Assembly (NCBI GenBank): GCA_905214905.1
Contig: CAJMNK010000061.1
Coordinates: 1 to 12,053 of the forward strand
Direction: 5' to 3'
Origin: an uncultured bacterium
GTDB taxonomy: Bacteria > Actinomycetota > Coriobacteriia > Coriobacteriales > Coriobacteriaceae
DNA: 12,053 nucleotides
The notes below the pieces were generated by a model. The model ran no database searches. It had not been told where the DNA came from and saw only the letters and a list, made by a program, of their open reading frames with translations. Below are positions 6,958 to 12,053 of the stretch, in pieces (position 1 is the stretch's first letter; each line of letters opens with the position of its first letter). A program made the position numbers and the translations under genes.

Positions 6958-8334
6958 ATGGCGACGAATCTGAATATGGTTGCTGGGCGAGATGCCGCGG
7001 TTGCAGCTTCGGGCGAGGCCGTGCCAACGCAGGCCTTCGACGTGGTCGTTATCGGCGGCGGGCCCGCCGGCATGGCGGCCGCGCTTTCGGCGCATAAGGC
7101 CGGCGCGCGCATGGCCATCGTGGAGCGCGAGCAGCACTTGGGCGGCATCCTGCGCCAGTGCATCCACCCCGGTTTTGGCCTTTCGCACTTCAAGCAGGAG
7201 CTCACCGGCCCCGAGTACGCGCAGCGCTTTATCGACCAGGTGCGCGCGACCAACATTGCGCTGTTCTTGGACAGCATGGTGCTTGGGATTGATTCGGGCG
7301 AGTCCACGGGAGCCACCGCAGTCCATACCGTCACGCTCATGAGCCGCGCCGGCATGCTGCGGCTCACCGGGCGCGCGGTCGTCCTTGCCATGGGTTGCCG
7401 CGAGCGCACCCGTAGCGAGATCAAGATTCCCGGCAGCCGACCTGCCGGCGTGTTTACAGCGGGCCTGGCGCAGCGATACATCAATATCGAGAACCTCAAG
7501 CCCGGCTCGCGTGCCGTCATTCTAGGCTCGGGCGACATCGGGCTCATCATGGCGCGCCGCTGCACGCTCGAGGGGATTTCGGTCGAGGGCGTGTACGAGC
7601 TCATGCCGTACGCCAACGGCCTGCGCCGCAACGTCAAGAACTGCCTGGATGACTTTGGCATTCCGCTACATCTGTCTACCACGGTCACGCGCGTGATTGG
7701 ACACGATCGCGTGGAGGCCGTCGAAGTGAGCCAGGTCGACGAGCATCTGGCGCCCATTGCCGGGACGCAGCGCATCGTTCCGTGCGACACGCTGCTGCTT
7801 TCGGTGGGATTGATTCCCGAAAACGAGCTTTCGGTTGCCGCGGGCGTCGAGCTGGACCCACGTACGCGCGGCGCCGTGGTGGACCAGAGCCTGCAGACGG
7901 ACGTGCCGGGCATCTTTGCCTGCGGCAACGTGCTGCACGTGCACGATCTAGCAGACAATGTCACGACCGAGTCCGAGCGTGCCGGTGCGGCTGCGGCGGC
8001 GTACGCGCTGGGCTGTGGTGCTGGGGCCGATGCGGGCGCTGCGGACGCGGGCAGCGAGCTCACGGTCTCCCCCGCCGGCATTGCGGGCTACGCGCTGCCG
8101 GGGCGCATTACGACCGTCGGGCTCACTAAACTTAACTTCCGCGTGCGCCGACCCGTCGACGCCGCCCGGGTGCGCATTCTGGCAGGCGACGAGGAGCTGT
8201 TTGCAGGCAAGGTCCGCCCGTTTAAACCGAGCGTCATGGAAAGCTTCCCGCTACCGGCAAAGGTGATTCAGCGCGCACTCAATATGGGCGTTAGCGAGAT
8301 TGTCCTGTCCGTCGACTCCGCTGAGGAGGCGTAG
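6958..8334 (+). CDS. FAD/NAD(P)-dependent oxidoreductase, partner subunit of the GlpA-like enzyme
   Basis: This 458-residue pyridine nucleotide-disulphide family protein has two Rossmann sites: FAD at VIGGGPAG (31-38) and NAD(P) at LGSGDIG (189-195). The C-terminal FAD contact is IFACGN (319-324), and MGCRER (145-150) is typical of this subgroup. It lacks the active CxxC disulphide of thioredoxin reductases, so it probably moves electrons between NAD(P)H and the partner flavoprotein rather than to a thiol. A low-complexity Ala/Gly insert sits at about 351-366, and the last 90 residues form an extra domain. The ATG is one base after the upstream stop (TAA-G-ATG), with GGGGG about eleven bases before it. 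The first 25 residues precede the Rossmann strand and lack family features, so M7 is a possible alternative start. In other anaerobes the same trio (GlpA-like, this protein, DUF1667) is a recurring operon. Confidence 0.9.
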   Translation: MATNLNMVAGRDAAVAASGEAVPTQAFDVVVIGGGPAGMAAALSAHKAGARMAIVEREQHLGGILRQCIHPGFGLSHFKQELTGPEYAQRFIDQVRATNIALFLDSMVLGIDSGESTGATAVHTVTLMSRAGMLRLTGRAVVLAMGCRERTRSEIKIPGSRPAGVFTAGLAQRYINIENLKPGSRAVILGSGDIGLIMARRCTLEGISVEGVYELMPYANGLRRNVKNCLDDFGIPLHLSTTVTRVIGHDRVEAVEVSQVDEHLAPIAGTQRIVPCDTLLLSVGLIPENELSVAAGVELDPRTRGAVVDQSLQTDVPGIFACGNVLHVHDLADNVTTESERAGAAAAAYALGCGAGADAGAADAGSELTVSPAGIAGYALPGRITTVGLTKLNFRVRRPVDAARVRILAGDEELFAGKVRPFKPSVMESFPLPAKVIQRALNMGVSEIVLSVDSAEEA

Positions 8335-8338
8335 AGTC

Positions 8339-8737
8339 ATGAGCACAAACGCGATTGAAACGCTGCAGTTCAACTGCACCACCTGCCCATCCGAGTGCCT
8401 CCTGACCGTGGAGGTCGAGCGCAGCGCAGACGGCGCCGTGGCAGAGGTGCGCTCCGTAACCGGCAACAGCTGCCCGCGCGGTGATAAGTTTGCACATCAG
8501 GAGCTCACCTGCCCCATGCGCGTGCTTACCACGACCGTGGCCGTATCCGGCGGCGACGAGGCGCTGCTGCCCGTGCGCACGGCCGAAGCCACCCCGCTCG
8601 AACTCCACCCCCAGGCGATGGACCTCATCCGCGGCCTAGAGGTCAAAGCCCCCATCCGCATGAGCGATGTAGTCCTCCCCAACCTCCTAGATACCGGTAC
8701 CGACCTCATCGCCAGCATGGACATCGACCCCGCCTAA
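8339..8737 (+). CDS. DUF1667 cysteine-rich protein, third subunit of the redox operon
   Basis: This 132-residue protein has N-terminal cysteines C13, C16, C20, C45 and C58 (CTTCPSEC, NSCPRG, TCPMR), followed by a small C-terminal domain with LPVRTAEATPL (77-87). This is the DUF1667 pattern, and the cysteines could hold an iron-sulphur cluster or zinc. The family is known to travel with GlpA-like and FAD/NAD(P) oxidoreductase genes, so a role as the third subunit or electron carrier is inferred. The start ATG 8339 is preferred over an in-frame ATG at 8300 that overlaps the previous gene, since GAGGAGG sits nine bases before 8339. It begins four bases after the previous stop. Codons toward the 3' end are strikingly C-rich. 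Confidence 0.88.
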   Translation: MSTNAIETLQFNCTTCPSECLLTVEVERSADGAVAEVRSVTGNSCPRGDKFAHQELTCPMRVLTTTVAVSGGDEALLPVRTAEATPLELHPQAMDLIRGLEVKAPIRMSDVVLPNLLDTGTDLIASMDIDPA

Positions 8738-8797
8738 GCAGTTAATTTGGGACGGGGCTCTTTTAGCTACCCCGCCATCCACCCCGCCCCTCCTCAA

Positions 8798-8860
8798 TTG
8801 CGGTGAAATAGTTCCTGATTTCCGCCAAAACCCCGGCATCCAGGAACTATTCCACCGCAA
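8798..8860. repeat. 63-bp palindromic element, copy 1
   Basis: The left arm TTGCGGTGAAATAGTTCCTG (8798-8817) and the right arm 8841-8860 match 19/20 as reverse complements around a 23-nt loop. A second copy with the same total length lies at 10320-10382. Between copies the arms are conserved and the loops mostly differ. Confidence 0.8.
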
Positions 8861-8904
8861 CTATCCTTGGAATCGATATTTAGCTTGTGTCTACTTTAGT
8901 GCCA

Positions 8905-9064
8905 TTTCAAAACTATGCCGGATTACGGGGCTGATTCGGAGACCCCCATCCATACCGGCATTTTTTGATTTTTGACAAGCCGTCTACCTGCGGTTTTAAT
9001 TTCGCGATTTTTCCCATGGTCAAGTAATACAGGTCCAGCCCCGTAATCCGCCATAGTTTTGAAA
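8905..9064. repeat. 160-bp long-stem palindromic element, copy 1
   Basis: The 29-bp arms at 8905-8933 and 9036-9064 match 28/29 (the left arm begins TTTCAAAACTATG and ends TTACGGGGCTG). The 102-nt interior holds a core beginning CAAGCC at 8976, with TCTACCTGCGGTTTT at 8983-8997, that is shared with copy 2 at the same offset of 71 bases. GTCTA (8889-8893) and GCCA (8901-8904) just before it also recur before copy 2. No open reading frame of note lies inside. Confidence 0.8.
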
Positions 9065-9149
9065 CCAGCCCATTAGGGACGGGTCGCTTATGACTACTTT
9101 TACCTATCAGCTCGCATGTTTGAGGCAGCTAAAATAGCCCCGTCCCAAA

Positions 9150-9177
9150 TTGACTACCCTGGCATTGGGGATACCAT
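9150..9177 (+). promoter_or_regulatory. Putative promoter of the Xaa-Pro peptidase gene
   Basis: TTGACT (9150-9155) and TACCAT (9172-9177) are 16 bp apart, matching five and four of six consensus bases. The start would be near 9184, with the ribosome site AAAGGA at 9193-9198. The -35 shares its first two bases with the end of the outer inverted-repeat arm. Confidence 0.45.
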
Positions 9178-9204
9178 GGTGGCACCCTAGCGAAAGGACG
9201 ATAT

Positions 9205-10293
9205 ATGGCACATGTCGATGGCCAGCGCGTGGCGCGCGTGCTCGATGCGCTCGAGGCTCAGCACCCCGGCGCGCAGCTGCTCGTGAATGACCCGTGGTCG
9301 ATCTACTATCTGACCGGCTTTTATGCCGATATGTTCGAGCGTTTTTGCGGCGCGCTGCTCGCACGCGATGCCGAGCCGGTAATCTTGATTAACGCCCTGC
9401 ATCAGCTGCCCGAGTACGACAATGCCCGCGTGGCCTACCACAACGACACCGACGTCGTAACCGACGCCATCGCTCGCGAGGTCAATCCATCCAAGCCCCT
9501 CGGCATCGACACCGTCATGCGCTCCGGCTTTTTGATGCCGCTCATAGAGCGCCACGCCGCCAGCGAGTTTTTCCTGGGTGACTTTGCCGTCACCGCCGCG
9601 CGCACCCACAAGGATGCCACCGAGCAGGAGCTCATGCGCGTGTCCTCGGCCGCCAACGACGCCGTGATGGCCGATGCCATCAAACTCGTCCACGAGGGCG
9701 TGACGGAACGCGAGATTGCCGACCAGATGCTGAATCTATATCGCAAGCACGACTGCGAGGGCTTTAGCTTTCCGCCCATCGTGAGCTTTGGCGCCAACGC
9801 CGGCGACCCGCATCACGAGCCCGACGGCACCGTACTCAAGCGCGGCGATGTGGTGCTGTTCGACATTGGCGGACGTCGCCGCAACTACTGCTCGGACATG
9901 ACGCGCACGTTCTTTTGGGGCGAGCCGGACAAGGAGACGGCACACATCTGCGACATCGTGCGCCGCGCCAACGAGGCCGCCGAGGCGCTCATCGCACCGG
10001 GCGTGCGCATGTGCGACCTGGACCGTGCCGCGCGCGACGTGATTGAGGACGCTGGCTACGGCAAGTACTTCACGCATCGCCTGGGCCACTCGATCGGCCT
10101 GCAGGACCACGAGCCGGGCGACGTTTCGCTCGTCAACGAGCAGGTCGTAGAGCCGGGCATGACGTTCTCCATCGAGCCGGGCATCTACCTCCCCGGCCAC
10201 ACCGGTGTCCGCATCGAAGACCTGGTCCTGGTTACCGAGTCCGGCGTCGAGATCCTCAACGCCTACCCCCACGATCCAGTCCGCCTAGACTAA
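9205..10293 (+). CDS. M24B-family Xaa-Pro peptidase (aminopeptidase P / prolidase type)
   Basis: This 362-residue cytoplasmic metallopeptidase is predicted to cleave peptides or dipeptides at Xaa-Pro bonds. The N-terminal half (about 1-130) is the creatinase-like domain, and the C-terminal half is the pita-bread fold. The five metal ligands are all present: D220 (LFDIGG), D231 (CSDMTRTF), H295 (HRLGHSIGL), E324 (SIEPGIY) and E338 (RIEDLVLV). The start ATG 9205 has AAAGGA six bases upstream. It stands alone between two repeat-filled gaps, upstream of convergent folC, so it is probably monocistronic. Whether it acts as PepP (aminopeptidase) or PepQ (dipeptidase) cannot be decided from the motifs. 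The length is typical of the short Gram-positive forms. Confidence 0.93.
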   Translation: MAHVDGQRVARVLDALEAQHPGAQLLVNDPWSIYYLTGFYADMFERFCGALLARDAEPVILINALHQLPEYDNARVAYHNDTDVVTDAIAREVNPSKPLGIDTVMRSGFLMPLIERHAASEFFLGDFAVTAARTHKDATEQELMRVSSAANDAVMADAIKLVHEGVTEREIADQMLNLYRKHDCEGFSFPPIVSFGANAGDPHHEPDGTVLKRGDVVLFDIGGRRRNYCSDMTRTFFWGEPDKETAHICDIVRRANEAAEALIAPGVRMCDLDRAARDVIEDAGYGKYFTHRLGHSIGLQDHEPGDVSLVNEQVVEPGMTFSIEPGIYLPGHTGVRIEDLVLVTESGVEILNAYPHDPVRLD

Positions 10294-10319
10294 CCTGGTC
10301 CCCAAGTCCCCAAACTAAG

Positions 10320-10382
10320 TTGCGATGGAATAGTTCCCCGATTGACCCACAGACGCATAATCCAGGAACTATTTCACCGCAG
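10320..10382. repeat. 63-bp palindromic element, copy 2
   Basis: Arms 10320-10339 and 10363-10382 match 15/20 as reverse complements. The right arm, read in reverse, is 19/20 identical to the left arm of copy 1, so the left arm has decayed. It has the same length and orientation as copy 1 and follows the peptidase stop by 26 bp. The gap 10294-10618 between convergent genes holds this element and the 160-bp element, and no gene. Confidence 0.75.
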
Positions 10383-10425
10383 CTGCCATGGGGCCAAGTC
10401 GACCAATTTGACAGTCTAGAGATGC

Positions 10426-10585
10426 GCCACGAAAACGGCCTATCTACTACGTTTAACCCGCACGGGTCGACCACACCCGCGTTTTCTCAAAACTGGCAAG
10501 CCTTCTACCTGCGGTTTTGATTTTGCATTTTTCGGTCTGATCGGGGGTATCCGGTCGAACGTAGTAGATAGGCCCATTTCGTGGC
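10426..10585. repeat. 160-bp long-stem palindromic element, copy 2
   Basis: The 28-bp arms at 10426-10453 and 10558-10585 match 26/28 (the left arm begins GCCACGAAAA and ends CTACTACGTT). The arm sequence is unlike that of copy 1, yet total length, arm length and core position are the same. The core begins CAAGCC at 10497, with TCTACCTGCGGTTTT at 10504-10518. GTCTA (10414-10418) lies upstream at the same distance from GCCA as in copy 1. The element ends 33 bp before the folC stop codon. Confidence 0.8.
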
Positions 10586-10618
10586 GAGCACGCCAACTAA
10601 CTACCCTGCGAAAGGGCT

Positions 10619-11977
10619 CTAGCGGAGCAAGCCTGCCACTTCGCCGGCTAGGGTGATGGTGCCGGCTGCTACGAAGGGTTCGCCAGCGGCATCGAGGGCC
10701 GCGAGGGCCTCGGGTACGTTCGGGTACACACCGGCAAGCTTATTGGTGTCCACCAAAGCGGCCAACTCCTCTGCCGGCAGGGCGCGATCAGAATCGGTCT
10801 GCGTTACGACTACACGCGGGAAGGCCGGGATCAGCACGTCGACGATACCCGCCACATCCTTGTCTGCCAGCGCGGCGCACAGCAGCGTGGGGCGATTCTC
10901 TACACACGGATCGATCTCGTCCAGCGCGCTCACAAAGTTATCGCAGCTCTGGGGGTTATGGCAGGCATCGATTAGCTTGAGCGGATCGCATCCCAACACA
11001 TCAAAGCGACCTGGCGTGGGACAGCCCATAAGCGAAGCATCGAGCTTTTCATGGTCGAGCTCGCGGCCCAGATAACCCTCGCACAGCATAATCGCGCACG
11101 CAGCATTCTGCGGCTGATAGGCCGGCTTGACCATACTCGACGTATAAATCGCACGCGGCGTGGTGCAGCTGAACTCAACCGTATCGCCCACATGCGCCGG
11201 CACCTTGGTCGTGGCGTGGCTCACCACGAGCGGCACGACGCCGCACTCGCGGCAACGGGCATCCATCACGCGCTGAACGCTCGACTCGTGCGTGCCCTCG
11301 CCCAAAACAACCAGGCGTCCGGGCTTAATAACTGCAGCCTTCTCCCCCGCAATGGCCTCGAGCGTATCGCCCAGAATGCGAGTGTGATCGAGCCCGATGC
11401 CGGTGATGGCAACGGCAACGGGATCGGTCGCACTCGTGGCGTCCCAACGGCCGCCCATGCCAACCTCGAGCACAGCAACATCTACCGCGGCCTCGGCAAA
11501 CACCACCAGTGCGGCAGCCGTCAGCAGGTCAAACGGCGTGATGGTATAGGCGCGCTCCCCCGCCGCCACACGACGGGCATTCACGCGATGCCCCGCCTCG
11601 ACGGCGGCAGAAACGCCACGGGCAAAGGCCTCGTCGCTCACAACGCGCCCATCGACCTCCATGCGCTCGGGATAGCGCACCAACTGCGGAGACGTATACA
11701 GTGCGGTCTTTAACCCCTCACCATGAAGGATGGCAGCCGAAAAACGCGTGGTCGAAGTCTTGCCATTGGTACCGGCAACCTGAATACAATCGAAATACTC
11801 GTCCGGACGCCCCAGCTCATCAAGCATATCGACAACCGTCTCGAGCAGAGGACCAGCATCCCCAGAAATCCGCCCCGTATCAGCAGCCAGCCCAACAGCC
11901 TCATCAAACGAAAGCAAATCAAACTCAAAAGGAACGGTATACAAGCCGGAACGCTTAGGCATTTTTAGAACCGCCAT
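10619..11977 (-). CDS. folC: Bifunctional folylpolyglutamate / dihydrofolate synthase
   Basis: This 452-residue Mur-ligase-family enzyme adds glutamates to folates and may also join glutamate to dihydropteroate. The ATP-binding loop is GTNGKTST (69-76). The folate-binding segment YTSPQLVRYPERM (94-106), EVGMGGRWDATS (171-182) and GLDHTRILGDT (195-205) are family signatures. DACHNPQS (337-344) is the C-terminal domain DGAHNP motif with a Cys in place of Ala. AGTITLAGEV (438-447) matches the usual GS-YL-GE ending. The longest frame starts at ATG 11977 with no ribosome site. The in-frame ATG at 11962 has a weak GGCGG before it and aligns about as well, so the true start may be there. It is convergent with the peptidase gene. 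Confidence 0.95.
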   Translation of the reverse strand: MAVLKMPKRSGLYTVPFEFDLLSFDEAVGLAADTGRISGDAGPLLETVVDMLDELGRPDEYFDCIQVAGTNGKTSTTRFSAAILHGEGLKTALYTSPQLVRYPERMEVDGRVVSDEAFARGVSAAVEAGHRVNARRVAAGERAYTITPFDLLTAAALVVFAEAAVDVAVLEVGMGGRWDATSATDPVAVAITGIGLDHTRILGDTLEAIAGEKAAVIKPGRLVVLGEGTHESSVQRVMDARCRECGVVPLVVSHATTKVPAHVGDTVEFSCTTPRAIYTSSMVKPAYQPQNAACAIMLCEGYLGRELDHEKLDASLMGCPTPGRFDVLGCDPLKLIDACHNPQSCDNFVSALDEIDPCVENRPTLLCAALADKDVAGIVDVLIPAFPRVVVTQTDSDRALPAEELAALVDTNKLAGVYPNVPEALAALDAAGEPFVAAGTITLAGEVAGLLR

Positions 11978-11994
11978 TCATAGAAAAATAAAAC

Positions 11995-12000
11995 AGTATA
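11995..12000 (-). promoter_or_regulatory. folC: Probable -10 box of folC
   Basis: TATACT on the minus strand (12000-11995) would start transcription near 11988, about 11 nt before ATG 11977 and 26 nt before ATG 11962. No strong -35 is seen 16-18 bases upstream. A leader this short favours the ATG at 11962 or near-leaderless translation. Nothing else was recognised in 12001-12053. Confidence 0.4.
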
Positions 12001-12053
12001 GGTTGAGGATAGTCAGCGAAAACGCCTCTGATGAGCCAAGGTGCCGTGAAACA

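Larger units (their letters stand above)
8744..9151. repeat. Outer 25-bp inverted repeat enclosing the intergenic module before pepQ
   Basis: The arms at 8744-8768 and 9127-9151 match 24/25 as reverse complements (ends AATTTGGGACGGGGCT and AGCTAAAATAGCCCCG). They enclose both palindromic elements listed next. A third partial copy, GGGACGGG at 9076-9083, could pair with the right arm instead of the distant left arm. The left arm starts seven bases after the DUF1667 stop and may also act in 3' end formation. The 467-bp gap 8738-9204 holds no gene. Confidence 0.7.

Noticed and set aside
6525..8081. 518-codon open frame on the minus strand
   Set aside because: It is an antisense shadow of the two oxidoreductase genes: Ser/Arg/Ala-rich and without recognisable domains.
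8300..8338. Longer start (ATG 8300) of the DUF1667 protein
   Set aside because: It overlaps the upstream gene and adds 13 basic residues with no family match. ATG 8339 has GAGGAGG at a good distance.
8798..10585. Integron attC sites around a gene cassette
   Set aside because: Palindromes of similar size bracket one gene, but the conserved attC core ends (GTTRRRY / RYYYAAC pairs) are not at the element ends, and no integrase is visible.

Overview
This window looks like a chromosomal segment of a gut Coriobacteriia bacterium, most likely Collinsella or a close relative. The basis is the high-GC housekeeping genes, ATG/GTG starts with GGAGG-like ribosome sites, the gene content, and intergenic spaces filled with palindromic repeats. 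The genus is an inference from general familiarity, not from a search.

Layout. (1) Bases 1-2262, minus strand, visibly AT-richer than the rest: the start of a surface-polysaccharide operon. Transcription runs right to left through a LoaP-type NusG paralogue, a polyprenyl-phosphate sugar-1-phosphate transferase and a GT2 rhamnosyltransferase-like enzyme. The first codons of what is probably rmlA (dTDP-rhamnose synthesis) lie at the window edge. (2) Bases 2263-2587: the control region of that operon. A promoter with a perfect TATAAT lies between two 15-bp perfect inverted repeats 92 bp apart, the layout of an invertible (phase-variable) promoter. It is walled off from thrS by two strong terminators, and the antiterminator gene has a leader hairpin that can cover its ribosome site. 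(3) Bases 2588-5016, minus strand: thrS (threonyl-tRNA synthetase without a TGS domain, own promoter) and a small membrane protein with two zinc ribbons. (4) Bases 5017-5501: a divergent intergenic region holding three 55-bp palindromes on an exact 80-bp period, then a perfect 15-bp operator-like palindrome. (5) Bases 5502-8737, plus strand: a tight three-gene redox operon, made of a GlpA-like FAD dehydrogenase with a BFD-type [2Fe-2S] tail, a FAD/NAD(P) oxidoreductase and a DUF1667 cysteine protein. (6) Bases 8738-10618: an M24B Xaa-Pro peptidase gene flanked on both sides by the same composite palindromic module, a 63-bp palindrome, then about 44 bp, then a 160-bp palindrome. (7) Bases 10619-11977, minus strand: folC.

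The protein genes belong to known families. The unusual content is between them: a candidate phase switch driving a LoaP-led polysaccharide operon, and at least four families of long palindromic elements with strict spacing. The two 160-bp elements keep the same length and the same central core but have different stem sequences, each still self-complementary. No recombinase, transposase, CRISPR array, tRNA or rRNA was seen in the window.
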